From the NCBI GenBank assembly GCA_020746875.1, contig JAGTJL010000025.1:1-64000 (forward strand): a stretch of 64,000 nt of DNA, in the 5' to 3' direction. The notes below the pieces were generated by a model, which worked only from the letters and a program-made list of their open reading frames with translations, had not been told where the DNA came from and ran no database searches. This document shows, in pieces, positions 23,669 to 35,139 of this stretch (positions within the stretch are counted from its first letter, which is position 1; each line of letters starts with the position of its first letter). The DNA comes from Rhexocercosporidium sp. MPI-PUGE-AT-0058 (lineage: Eukaryota; Ascomycota; Leotiomycetes; Helotiales). The translations under genes were made by a program, and so were the position numbers.

Positions 23669-26600
23669 TTGCCAACAAGATCGGGCGAGGAAAAGGAACG
23701 ACAGAGGATTATGATACCGGTAGAGATTCGGACTCAAGACGGAAAGGTGCGGATCGAACGAGCACTTCTCGACAGCGGTGCCGAAGGCAACTGTGTTTCT
23801 CAGGCGCTTGCAATCGAATGCGGATGGAAGCCTGTAACTAACCAAATTAATTTAGCCACAATCGAAGGAAGAGAAGTCACTACTTACGGAACTCATTCCT
23901 TACAATTGCATATCACTGACAGCGAAGGCACTACGAAAGGACATCGGCAGTCGTATATCGCCTGCGACTTCGAGATTCCAGGAGTTACTTTCATTTTAGG
24001 ATTTCCTTGGCTTAAGGAAGTTGACCTTGCTATTAGCTTTCGATCGAAGACCTGGCGGTTTCCCTTCGGAAGGAATCAAGTTAACGTTATTTCTGCCAGG
24101 AAATTTGCGAAGAAAACTCGGAAGGATCAAGTATATTGCGTCGTACTTAACGCTAAGACTGTCGAAGGTGCCGAGTTGCCTCCGAAATATATCGATTACC
24201 AGGAGATCTTCAGCGAAACAGGTGCTGGAACGCTACCTGAACACCATCCGATGGAGCATCGAATCGACCTCGAACCTGGCAAGGAACCACCATGAGGACC
24301 TGTTTACCCACTCTCCGAATCAGAGCTAACAGTGCTCCGAGAATACCTCGAAGCGAGTTTAGAGAAAAGTTAGATCCGAAGGTCTACTAGCCCTGCAGGA
24401 GCGCCTATTCTGTTTGTGCCTAAGAAGGGCGGAGGACTGCGATTATATATCGATTACAGAGGACTCAATGCTGTTACGGTGAAGAATCGGACCCCTTTGC
24501 CCTTGATTAATGAAACCCTCGATCGGTTGAGACGTGCTAAAGTGTTTACAAAGCTAGACCTGAAGGATGCGTATCACCGGCTCCGAATCAAGCAAGGCGA
24601 CGAATGGAAGACGGCATTTCGGACCCGATACGGACACTTTGAGTATTGCGTGCTTCCTTTTAGACTCTCGAATGCTCCAGCGATATTTCAAGCTTATATT
24701 AACCAAGCCTTAATTAGGCTAGTAGACGTCACTTGTGTAATCTACTTAGACGATATCCTTATCTTCTCTGAGAGCATCGAAGACCATACGAAAGCTGTTC
24801 GGGAGGTCCTCGAAAGGCTTCGCACTCATAATCTCTACGCTAACCTCAAGAAATACGCATTCGACACTGATACTATGGAGTTTCTAGGGTTCGTAGTAGG
24901 CCCGACAGGTATCCGAATAGACCCCTCCCGAGTCGAGAGTATCCAGAAGTGGCCTTTACCTAAGTCGTGGCGAGATATACAAGTATTCTTAAGGTTTACT
25001 AACTTTTACCGCCGTTTCATCCGCAGTTATGCAAAAGTTACTCAACCTATTACTAATTTATTGAAAAGAATGCAAAAAAGAAGAAAGACGGAGCCATTTC
25101 GATTCCCTCGCGCAGCTACTACAGCGTTCTTAATCTTACGGGAGAGATTCTCTCAAGCTCCGATCCTTCGCCATTTCGACCCTCAACTAAAGATTCGGGT
25201 AGAAACAGATGCTTCGAAATTCGCTATTAGTGGAATCTTATCTCAATTATTCGGCAGCGGTACGGAGGCTCGATGGCATCCTATCGCATTCTACTCGAAG
25301 AAGCTCTCTCCTACTGAGCAACGGTATGAAGTTCATGACGGGGAGCTAATGGCAATAATGCATGCATTTAAGCAATAGAATCAATACCTCCGAGGCGCTT
25401 CCGATATTATTACGGTCCGAACAGATCATCACAATCTCAAATACTTTATAACGAAACGGAGGCTTACCGGACGGCAAGCGAGGTAAGCCGATGAACTAGC
25501 TGAATTCGATTTTATTATTGAATATCGGACTGGGGCTACAAATCCTGCTAATGGGCCTTCGCGAAGACCTGACCTCAGAGACTCGGAACCTAGTCGGAGT
25601 GAAAACGAAAAAGAGGAGCAGTTACCGACGTTGCATCGGAAGCTACGCTTAGCTGCGATATTACAAAAGAGAAAGCCTCTGTTAATAGCATTTCTAAAGT
25701 CGGGACTTAAACAACCTCGCACCGATGAGTTATCGGAGCCAGATCAAGGATCGTCCATAAAGGATTCATAAGGCAGCGAAGAGCAATCGGAAGGGGTACG
25801 AGAGACCCCCGACGGGTCTATTGCTAGTGTTACTAGTTGCAAACAGTATATACCACGGCGAGTAGCAGTTATACTGTTACAAACCGAAACAGCAGGCAGC
25901 GAACCTTCGGAACCGATTCAAAGCATAATCCTTGATTTACAGAAGGCAGATCCTTTTGTAATAAATAAGACGTACGAATCGATTCCGAGGGGACGTCGAG
26001 CTGGGTCCGAAGGACACTAGAAGATGTGCGAAGATGGACTGTTACGATATCGTAGCAGGACTTATATGCCACCTAAGAAGTCACTTCGGAATGAGATCTT
26101 AAGTATTAATCACGATAATGCCGTGGCAGGACACTTCGGGTTCCGAAAAACCTTCGAATTGCTTTCGAGGAAATACTTTTGGCAAGGATTACGTACAGAC
26201 GTTAAGAAGTATATGAGCACTTACGCAAAGTGTCAAAAAAGGAAACCAAGAAGGCACCGACCTTACGGCGAATTAGCCCCGTTCCCTGTTCCTTCAAAAC
26301 CTTAGGAAGAGATAACTATAGATTTCATTACAGACTTACCGCCGAGTAAAAGAGTAGGTCGAGTATACGATTCTATTCTCGTAATCGTCGATCGATTTAC
26401 GAAGTTAGTTCGGTATATCCCCGTGACGAAGACGATTACTGCACCCGAGCTAGCCGAGCTTTTTATACAACATATATATAAAGACTTTGGATGCCCTAAG
26501 GGTATTACCACCGACAGAGGCTCTGTCTTTACAAGCAAGTTCTGGTCTTCAGTAATATTCTACCTTCAGGTTCGACGCCGACTTAGCACCGCATTTCATC

Positions 26601-27406
26601 CGCAAACCGATGAGCAAACCGAACAGCAAAACCAAGTCTTGGAATTCTATTTGAAGACATATTGTGATTACCGCCAAGATGATTGGGCCTCTAAGCTAGC
26701 CTTAGCGGAATTCACATATAATAATTCGGTGCATGCATCTACTAGTTCGACACCTTTTCGGATGCTATACGGGTTTAACCCGGAGCTTGGTTCGAACGTC
26801 GAGGACGACGTCCAAGAAGAAGGGGCACCTGCTGCAGTTGAGAGAGTGAGACTTTTACAGCAGGAAAGAGAAGTACTTACGGAGAAGCTTCGAATTGCTT
26901 CCGAATCCCATAAGAAGTTCTATAATACTAAACACAAAAAGACTAGGTTTCAAGTCGGAGACATGGTTTTACTAGCTACGAAGCACCTTCGACAGTTGAG
27001 GCCTTCTCGGAAGCTTGCTGACAAATTTCTAAGGCCTTTTAAGGTCAAGAGAGTTATTTATAGCCACGGTCAAGCATATCAGCTCGAACTGCCCCCGACT
27101 TACCGCATTCACGATACTTTTCATGTATCACTTTTAGAACCGTGGCAAGGACGAAAGGGAGTCGAAGCCAGACCGGAGGCAATTCAAGTACAAGAACAAG
27201 AAGAGTTCGAGGTTAAGTCTATTCAAGCTCATAAGGATACGAGGCGAAGCCGCCTGTATTTAGTCCGTTGGAAGGGTTACTCTGCTGCAGATGATACTTG
27301 GGAGCCTATAAGTCATCTTACACACGCTAAAGATGCGTTACAAGAATACTTAAGAGATATACCAGGAGAAAGGAAATCGGAATCACGACGGAAGTTGCGA
27401 AAATAA
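23669..27406 (+). pseudogene. Gypsy B Pol (protease, RT, RNase H, integrase, chromodomain), broken by stop codons
   Basis: One frame from the ATG at 23669 to 27406 contains protease (LLDSGAEGNC), RT (YIDYRGLNAVTVKNRTPLPL, catalytic YLDDILIF intact), and RNase H (ETDASKFAISGILSQ). It continues with an integrase HHCC-like region and DDE core (DFITDLP, TTDRGSVFTSKFW, FHPQTDEQTEQQN) and a C-terminal chromodomain (YLVRWKGYSAADDTWEP). At least seven in-frame stops occur, at 24293, 24371, 25376, 25484, 25769, 26018 and 26303. Most lie where relatives have Trp (for example before EEITIDF), fitting TGG to TAG/TGA/TAA by G-to-A. No frameshift is needed. The enzyme order and chromodomain place it in the chromoviruses. 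It lies in another frame than gag, 8 bp downstream. Confidence 0.9.
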
Positions 27407-27514
27407 AAAGATCAGGAGCAGAAGTCTTCATTCAAGCCCCGAAGGGCGCCGGAGGCAAAACGAAAGAAGCCCGAAGGCACAAACCGCAACACAACAAAAG
27501 CCCGAAGGCGCTAT

Positions 27515-28194
27515 CTACAGCTCGAGGCTGCCCTCGCTGGGAGAGAGGAAGCGGCGGGCCCGAAGGTCCTCCTCCATATCCTCGTCCTCATCCTCATCCT
27601 CATCCTTCTCCTCCTCAACCTCGCCCTCGGGGGCCTATCGAAGTCAGTACGGAGGAAATACGAAGGCACATCAATACTTACAAGGACACGACGCAACAAC
27701 TCTCGAAGGAGAGCGTTAGTCTCGTTCTGCGCAGCGAGAAGCTGGCGAAGGAGGGCATCAGTGGTAGCAGCAGCGGCAGGAGCAGCAGCAGCAGCGGCGG
27801 CAGGACGGGGGGTGGCGGAGGCGGGACGGAGGGGAGACGAGGCGTTACCGCTAGTAGACCGGGCGGCCCGAGCAGATCGGTCCACCGCGGCCACCACGGC
27901 AACAGCCAGGTCCCGAACCTCGTCGGCCGAGGCAAAACCGGAGGCGAAATCATCCTGGGCCGCAAGCAGCTCCAGGGCAAGATCGTGTGCCTCCTCGGGG
28001 AGCTATCGGAGTCAATACGGATGCTCTGATATTTGTTAAGAACGAAGGGACATCGGAGTACTTACGGCGACACACCGGGACTTCTGATCGCGGCAGCGAT
28101 CACACTTAGTGCTGTTGGCCTTCGAAAAGGCACAGACGTGGTCTACCACGCCACTGGCGAGGTAGCGAGCGCAGCGGCAGCAAATCGAAGCCAT
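27515..28194 (-). CDS. antisense three-exon gene inside Gypsy B (189 aa, Cys-rich N-terminus, coiled coil, acidic tail)
   Basis: Structure: complement(join(27515..27634,27682..28002,28066..28194)). Both introns (47 and 63 bp) start GTAAGTA/GTAAGTACT and end in near-identical GACT(T/C)CGATAG, with phase 0 at each joint. Exon 1 begins MASICCRCARYLASG and holds a Cys framework C-x2-C ... C-x2-C-x6-C ending KCDRCRDQKSRC. Exon 2 encodes PEEAHDLALELLAAQDD, an Ala-rich stretch and LLRQLLAAQNETNALLRELL, a likely coiled coil. Exon 3 is acidic (EEEKDEDEDEDEDMEED). There are no stops, although the sense pol gene is broken. It lies between the chromodomain and the 3' LTR. The role is unknown. A RIP-damaged relative is at 46640-47289. 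Confidence 0.6.
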
Positions 28195-28556
28195 GACGAA
28201 GGCAAGTCGGATGTATAGTCTGGTATAGTATAGTATGGTGTGACGGGGGGGAGACGAAGGGACAGCGAAACCAGATCGGAGGGGAGGATGATGGTGTTGA
28301 CTGAAGGTTGGATTTATTTGGGGGCCAAAATGTAAACAACCCATAGCAGAACTCGCCACACCGCCTAATTACGCGAACCACTATTGATCTGGACCCGTCC
28401 ACATTCCGATTTGAGTCCGCAACATTATTGTTTACTCTACGAGTAGACTACTCCTGTTCCAAGGAATCGAGTCCGACTTGGGTCCGTATGTATTTCGATT
28501 TACGTCCGCTATACTATAATCACCGCTACATCACCTCGTATCTTAGGGACAAGATT

Positions 28557-28572
28557 CTAGGAGAGGGGGTAA
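28557..28572 (+). other. polypurine tract of Gypsy B
   Basis: AGGAGAGGGGGTAA directly precedes the 3' LTR and is the expected primer site for plus-strand DNA synthesis. Confidence 0.7.
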
Positions 28573-28774
28573 TGTCAGGAGTGGAATCTAGTATAAGGAG
28601 GGTCGGGGGTTGTACGGAAGGTTTGCAAGCTTAGCACGGATCACGTGTTAATATCTTTATTTATTTACTTCGGAGGGGAGTAGAGAGGATTTAGAAGGCT
28701 AGAGATCAGTCTGAATTACAACTGATATACCCTGAACGTTTCGAATAGTAATTCCCTATCATTTGAACCTTACA
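28573..28774 (+). repeat. 3' LTR of Gypsy B
   Basis: Starts TGTCAGGAGTGG and ends GAACCTTACA, followed by the AAAAG duplication. Confidence 0.93.
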
Positions 28775-28899
28775 AAAAGTCTACGGTATAAATGGTATAA
28801 CTGATATAAGGACCGGTGGAGCTGAGTTTGATAGGAGCTCAAAAAGAGAATGGTTTCTATGAGTACTTGAAGGTGCTACTCGGCTCCTTCTTAAAACAC

Positions 28900-30580
28900 T
28901 TTTAGGCCTACCCTTTCCTTTTACTTTTATTAAATTTAAAAGAGGAAAAGGCTCTAACGTGATAGCTTTAAAAGGAATACATTTTTATGGCCTAAAATAA
29001 TATTAATAGGAATATATATCTTTAAATAGAATCACTCCACGCTCTTACTTTCTTTTGTAAATAATATATTAATAAGGAAGACTAAGTGCCTTTTGTATTG
29101 TACACGTACAAATATTAAAAAGAGGACCGGAGGCTAGGAGCTTGCTATGCTCTTAATTAATCTAAAGTAATGCGTAGTCATAAATAGATTAGAAGATAAT
29201 AGTAAAAAGAGGGATATTTGTACTATGGCGGGGCCGCAATTGCTGCTTAACAATAGTTGTCTTAATGCTTTGCTATTATGCGGTTTAAAAGAGCTTCATT
29301 TTGAAAAAAAAAAAACACCACGTAAATCATTATAATTACGTTATAAATACGCCTTAAGAGTAGCATAGCAACCTTTAATAGGGCTAGTAATAGTAATACT
29401 AAAGTAATATAATTAATTAACCTAAAAGGCAATAAACTTCTCTTTTTAAAAGAGCCAAGTATTCTTATAATAACTTATAGCTTCCCTTAGAAATTCGACA
29501 CGTAAGCTCTTAAGCGTAATATTAAAAGCTTCTTTGGTTATACTAGAGAATAATATATTCTAAGAGCTTAAGAATGCTTAAAAGCGTAAGTAGCGTACTC
29601 AGATTCCGTCAGGCCTTTTAATTAGATTAAGGAAGTATTTTTTGGTTTTTGTAAGTACGTTTATATTAACGTGCCAGTGACAGAAGAGATGCTAGGCCTA
29701 AGAAAAGAATGCCTTAAGACACTTAGTTAAAGCTAATTCTCTATTTATTATAATAGAAATTAACTCATTAATTATGTATTAAGATATTATTCCCTTAAGT
29801 TAAGTGAGGGCCTATTTGTAATCGACTTCCGTCTCCCTTAATAAAAAAGCTATCCTAAGCTGAATCACTATATTATTTCCTAATATTCTATAAATATTTA
29901 GTAAAAGCATATTGAATCGATTGGTTTTATATATATAATCGAGTAATAATATATTAAAATGCTGCTTCTAGAGCTGAAGAGAGGAAGGGTCGATGAAAAA
30001 GAAGTGTTGAAGAGGGCCGGTTTGTGGCTCATACCGAGGGGAGTAATCGTTGTGTTATAACTCTTATATAATTTGTTAGTAAAGAGCAGCTTTTAATTAT
30101 AAGAGTACGTGCCTATAGAAGCCATTGAATAGGTGTTTTGCTACTCAATTAATTAATTCATGACTTTTAGACGAGATTAAAAATGTCCTTTAAGGTCAAC
30201 GCTATACTTAAGTCTTCTTCACGTAATATAAATAAAATCTAAGCGTTTAAGAGGCCAGCCTTTACAAAGGTATTAATAAATACACGAGTTTCCGCAGAGA
30301 TAGCAAAGATTTTATATATTAAATAGGCGATAAAGTCTAAAGAGTGCGCGTGGTTGTGTATAGCCTCCTTAATGACCAACTCCTATTTACTTATAACCTT
30401 ATCTTATATAAAGACAACTCTTATATAATAACCGCACTTTTTTAAGTCAGTATTTAAGCGTTTCTTTGTTGAATGCGCGTCTATTTGTTTTCCTTTAGAC
30501 TTGTATTTTCCCTCTTAATCGCATATAAACACTATATGATTTAGTCGGAAGTCTTATTAAATAAAAGCATAGCTATTGCT
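28900..30580 (-). pseudogene. MULE transposase relic
   Basis: Minus-strand fragments read as a Mutator-like transposase. Near 30400-30530 is an N-terminal FAR1/WRKY-GCM1-like region (KYKSKGKQIDAHSTKKRLN then DLKKCGC, and AIHNHAHSLDF). Near 29790-29955 is the DDE core start, DYIYKTNRFNMLLLNIY, followed by VIQLRIAFLLRETEVDYK. Near 29690 it has LTKCLKAFF and HLFCHWHVNINVL. Near 29400 is a TSPIKGCYATLKAYL block, where relatives have VEG (a Glu-to-Lys change). Numerous stops are present. It lies in the right arm of the 21639-30881 element, whose left arm is short and non-coding. Confidence 0.82.
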
Positions 30581-30749
30581 CTTAGTATGCGCTTGAATAG
30601 TAAACAAATAAGTGGAGATATCACTGTAAATTACTATAGGAGGCGGAAGGCCGCAAGGTTCGCCAATAAAAGTGGATATAACGTTATACAACTAAAATAT
30701 GTAAATAGCTTCAAAAATAAAAATCAGGGGCAGCTTAAGACACTGCAAT

Positions 30750-30881
30750 TGTATAGGTAGCCCTTGCCCCGTAGTACAAATTTATATAGCAGGACAAGAT
30801 TAATAAATGCGCCCGGTGTGCCTTCAAAACCCTTAGCATGAGTACATTTAGCTATTTCCATGAGTGGATTTAGCTGTGGCC
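30750..30881 (-). repeat. right terminal inverted repeat of the MULE
   Basis: Reverse-complement counterpart of 21639-21770, ending GGATTTAGCTGTGGCC just before the TTATTATT duplication. Confidence 0.88.
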
Positions 30882-31412
30882 TTATTATTCACGTGCGGCA
30901 GGGGCCAGGGGGATCCTAAATCGGGTCTGCATCCTTTGTACGGCTAACGGGAGAGCCAGAACGGATGCGTTGGTAAACGTTGCCGACCTTCTTGATTGGC
31001 TGAACAATGTGGCTTGTGTTTCAGACAACCAACATTAGCAAAAAAAACAGGGAAACTAGACCTGATTCTCTACGCGGTAGGGCCCGGCTGACTCAACAGG
31101 CTGCTCAGGGGATCAGCTCAGGTCAGGGATTGGGAAATTCCCTGCATGGAATGACTCTTACGATTCGTATTAACTCAGCCATGAATGGAGATGTGGGAAA
31201 CTCGATTAGGAAAGAAAACACTGCTCTTTCAAGGTAAGCTTGAGGAGTCTTTAAGGAAGGGGTTCTATATTTATGTTCCCCCTGGCAAGACTTTAGGCAT
31301 AAAAGCAGGTCTCCGTCCCAACACCTTGAAAGTCTTCCATATACAGCCTTTAGACCATCAAAGTCCGCCATTCTCTCCACCAAGCCAAGACCCCAAGCAA
31401 CCCTCCACTATT

Positions 31413-34400
31413 ATGTCCTATCAAATGAATAGAACAATTTCAAGAGACGAAAATGATCCTCCAACTAGCCAATCCTCAGAGCAGCAACCAGATACTCGCC
31501 AAGGAGGGCAGTCTGTCGGTACTTCAGGAAATCAAAACCAAGGAAGGTCCACTGGCGCCTCTGCCTCGAACACTTTCCCTCCCGGCCGCTTAGTGCCATT
31601 CACGTCCGGGCCTCATCCTTCACAAATACCCATGGGCTTGTACATGCCCGGTCCTAACGGAAATGTCGTCATCCTCTCACTAAGTCAGTGTGCCGCTCAG
31701 GGGCACCTGCCATTGGTCCAGATGGCACTCGACGGTGGCGCCAGCCCTCATTTTGCAAATCAACGAGGCGAGACGGCCTTGCATCTTGCGGCTCAGTGCG
31801 GGCATGTGGGAGTGGTAGAACTTCTTCTTGAAAGGGGTGCAGACATGAATGCACGCGACACAGATCAGAGGACGGCATTGTACACAGCGGCGGAGAATGG
31901 GTACGTGGATGTCGCGCGGCTGCTTCTGCAACGAGCGGTTGTCAACTCAAGAGGGATTAACGACATGTCTGCATTACACTGGGCAGCTCAGAAGGGTCAT
32001 GAAAGAGTTATCAGTACACTAGTTGAAGCAGGAGCGGATGTCAACTGGAGAGGGTTTAATGAGAAGACTGCATTGCACTGGGCGGCTCAGATGGGCCATG
32101 AAAGAGTCGTCAACGTGCTGGTTGAAGCACGTGCGGATAAGGAGGTGAGGATGAGAGAGATGACGGGCATTCCCTACCCAGGGGCCAGGCCGCTCCATCT
32201 AGCCGTCTTGGGGGGACACATTGCCACTGTGTGTGCCCTTTTGGACTCAGGTACGGAGATCGATGGCGAAGATCGATGGTTTAAGATCACCCCTCTGCAT
32301 GCAGCAGCCTTGTCTGGCAATTGTGACATTGTGCAATTACTTCTTGAGAGAGGAGCCAAGCCAAACAGAGCAAGTAGAACCAGTAGTCCTCTAGTCTCTG
32401 CATCCTCTTGTGGCTATGACAAGATAGTACAGCTACTGCTGGATAAATGTGCTGATACTAAAGTGAGGGACGGGGACGGCGATCCTGCTCTGCACTCAGC
32501 GGCTGCGAATAACCACGTTTCTACGGTGGAACTACTCTTGAAGCGCGGCGCGGATGCCAATGCTCGTGGAGCAGGTGGTCGCACAGCTCGATGGTACGCG
32601 GCTCACTATGGACAAGAGGCAGTCGTGGGATTGCTGCCAGAGCCTAGGGTCGGCGATAATCTTGGACGGGATATGAAGGATGACTCTCACATACCGTTCG
32701 GAAAGATCGCCGATGGTGATATTTTTCGCCACATTGAGCAAGCGCAGCAGTCCATGCTTCACGAATCCGCTTCCTCTTCATGGTCTCAGAACCTGTTCTT
32801 CGTGGTCAATCCAGATGCAATTGGGCCATCAGATTTTGATCTGGATCTGATCCGGCCTGATACCGAGTCAAACGAGCCGTATATTGCAGTCTCGTACTGC
32901 TGGAGCGGACATCACGATTCCAGCACAGCTGCGCCGCTCCGCATCCGTATTCCCCAAAAAGACAAACCAGGCTCCTTTTATATCCGAGAAGTGCGTGCAC
33001 AATCAGCCGTTATACGGGGGAGTGTGGAATTTGCTGCAGCGAAGGCAGTCAAGCGAATATGGATCGACCAGGAATGCATCGATCAGGACGATGTAGAGGT
33101 TAAACAGCAAGCCATTCAATCTATGCACCTCATTTACCAGCAAGCAACTCACACGCTGGTGCTTCTGGATCGCCATGTCCAGTCGTTAGAAGATATTCAA
33201 GTCTTACCGGAGATTCTCAATCGCGACATGCTCAATCTTGACATGTATGACGACTTGATAGACAGAATCTTAGGAGATAAGTGGTTCACACGTGCTTGGA
33301 CTTCCCAGGAATGGATCAATTCAAAATTGGAAACTCTGTCATACTTGGTTTGTTGGGAGGATGGCTTGGATGTAGACGGGATAGCGTGGCGGCAAGTGGC
33401 TGACGCGAGAAATCGAGGAAGCGGAAAGTTCCAGAAGATCCCTCGAGCATGGGAACTTAGCCACGATGAGATATTCAATATGTCTGGCATGAGCATACCA
33501 AATACGGAGGTTATGAAAAGCTTAATTGTCGGTGCATCGTTTGCGGGTATTTTGCCGGCGAAGAAGAGTTTTACTCTCCTTGATCCCAGCGCAGAGGAAA
33601 TGGATGGGAAAATTGATGTGGCTCTCCGGTCAGTAGTCGTGCCTTAACACGGTATATTTGTGCTAACCAAGTCGACAGCCAATCTAAGAAGTACCAAAAA
33701 CTTCGCATGACCATGCCAGCTGCCTACAAGACCCTCTACCAGAAGCGTAATCTTCTCGTCTCGGACAGGCTTGCCATCCTGAGTAATTTGGCGCATTATC
33801 GCTATCGCATCGACACTAACAAGGCTGTCCAGAAGAATTTAAGCTTTACCGCCTGTGTTATGGCAACAGCACTTTACAATGGAGACTTAACTGTTCTGTT
33901 CTGCCGATCAGATCCCTTTGATCCGGATGGTGACAAAGTTCCCGAAAATCAGCGCAATCATTCGTGGGCACGATCAAGCGAAAATGGCCTAAGCACCTGG
34001 AACCCGCGAACGCACTCCAGTTTAAGCGACCGGATTAGGGCTGGAGATCCATGTTTGATTCTGGACAACAAAGCATTAGTAAGAGGAATTCTCTGGAAGA
34101 TTGTACCGTTCTATGGTTTTGATGAGCTTAAAGACGTCGTCGGTGGTTTTCTAGAAGAGTTTCCAAAGCCCTTCAGAACATTAGAAGGCAAGATTGACGA
34201 AGTAGGTCATATGCTCTTCCAGCTCCTAGTGGAAATTCTCCTTTCGCTGGACCGAACAGATATACTAGAGCTCCTCCTTGTGTCGGCCTTGCCACGTCAG
34301 TTGTCAGGTCCAGAGGAGGCCTTCAAACTCATTGGGGAGCTCAAGCAGTGGCGCCGTACCTGCAGAGAAGAGGACTGGCCGAAACATATCCTCGAAAAGT

Positions 34401-34786
34401 CAGCCCTAGAGTCGATTAACAAGAGCGGAATTCGTCTCGCCCCAGGGGTTGTCGGTGCACCTGTGCTTATCCACACAGAGGACTCCTTGGTCCCACCATA
34501 CAATAAAACGGCGGAGTTTCCAGCAGGTCACCCGTGGGGTAACCAAATCATGCAGTGGATCTACCGTGCTATCTCTGAAGGGATGCCTTTAGCGCTCGGA
34601 CAATGTGACATAGGTGGGGAGACACTCGTCAGTCTCTTCATGCTCGACCCGGCAAAACATTCTACGGTATTCACGCCCTTGAGCGAGCTAGAATACGAAT
34701 ACGGAGCTAACGCCTGGATTCACATGGAGCCTAAAGACAATTTCTGGGTCGTGAAGGATAGGGGGAGAAGGTTGGTGATGAGCTGA
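31413..34786 (+). CDS. ankyrin-repeat HET-domain protein (2 exons, 1107 aa as read)
   Basis: Proposed join(31413..33628,33679..34786). The 50-bp intron starts GTCAGT, has TGCTAAC as branch site and ends GACAG, and joins in phase. I prefer the ATG at 31413 (MSYQMNRTIS) to one 228 bp upstream because the extra N-terminus looks untranslated and the context has A at -3. Residues 1-80 are polar and disordered. About 83-410 are roughly nine ankyrin repeats (GETALHLAAQCGHVGVVELL and similar). The HET domain spans about 488-640: YIAVSYCWSG, RIWIDQECIDQDD and KWFTRAWTSQEW. Exon 2 adds a HET-type C-terminal region (LLVSDRLAILSNL). HET proteins trigger incompatibility-type cell death. Ankyrins precede HET here, the reverse of the commoner order. 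The frame probably shifts at 34761-34765 (see next entry). Confidence 0.85.
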
Positions 34787-35136
34787 TCCAGGGAGTTAGG
34801 GAGAGGCTTCGAACCTTCGAATTGCATGAACAGAATATCTCAAACGACGTTTTCGAGATACAAAACGCCGGGCACGTGCATGGCGTCTGGTCTCCTAGAT
34901 TGTTCAGGGAGGCCATGTTGATGAAATCAGAGAGGGAGACCTGGGAAATGCGTCCACTGGGCAAAGGCAAGAATGTGGTTACCAAAGTTCTGATTAAAGC
35001 TGACATATGCTCACAGCCGCGACTTACGTGTGGTTTGATTGAGACCATCGGCCCGGTTCCTTCTCCTTTAATGGTGCTCGTCCTTCACCAGTTCTCTACA
35101 CGCAAAACTTCTCGAGAACATACTCACCAGACTTGA
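34771..35136 (+). pseudogene. probable out-of-frame C-terminal continuation of the HET gene
   Basis: After the G5 run at 34761-34765 the next frame stays open for about 120 codons and reads VGDELIQGVRERLRTFELHE onward, with PLGKGKNVVTKVLIKADI and LTCGLIETIGPVPSPLMV before a stop at 35134. It looks like protein sequence of the same style as the upstream exon. One additional G in the run would join it to WVVKDRG. So either the allele is truncated by a 1-bp deletion, or the run was misread. Confidence 0.6.
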
Positions 35137-35139
35137 ACC

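Larger units (their letters stand above)
22043..28774 (+). mobile_element. Ty3/Gypsy chromovirus B, nearly complete, with AAAAG target duplication
   Basis: LTRs of about 203 bp (22043-22245 and 28573-28774) start TGTCAGGAGTGG and end AACCTTACA and are almost identical, so the insertion is young. The flanks 22038-22042 and 28775-28779 are both AAAAG. The internal part carries gag, a pol frame broken only by stop codons, and an intact antisense gene. It sits inside the MULE. Total length is 6732 bp. Confidence 0.95.
21639..30881 (-). mobile_element. Hop-like MULE transposon, interrupted by Gypsy B, with 8-bp target duplication
   Basis: Inverted repeats of about 130 bp (21639-21770 and 30750-30881) begin GGCCACAGCTAAATCCACTC and share TGGAAATAGCTAAATGTACT. 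The flanks 21631-21638 and 30882-30889 are both TTATTATT. Without the Gypsy element the unit would be about 2.5 kb. The right arm holds a minus-strand Mutator-type transposase relic. The length of the TIR and an 8-9 bp duplication fit fungal Hop-type MULEs. Confidence 0.88.

Noticed and set aside
27511..28402. Several separate overlapping minus-strand frames in Gypsy B as individual genes
   Set aside because: Splicing with two consensus introns joins the right parts into one 189-aa gene; the rest are shadows in other frames.
31185..31412. The upstream ATG at 31185 as start of the HET protein
   Set aside because: The extra 76 residues show no conserved character, and the later ATG has a good context directly before the polar N-terminus.
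34760..34800. An intron joining the HET exon to the downstream frame
   Set aside because: The only GT-AG pair that could do it would be about 20 bp long, too short; a one-base change in the G run explains it better.
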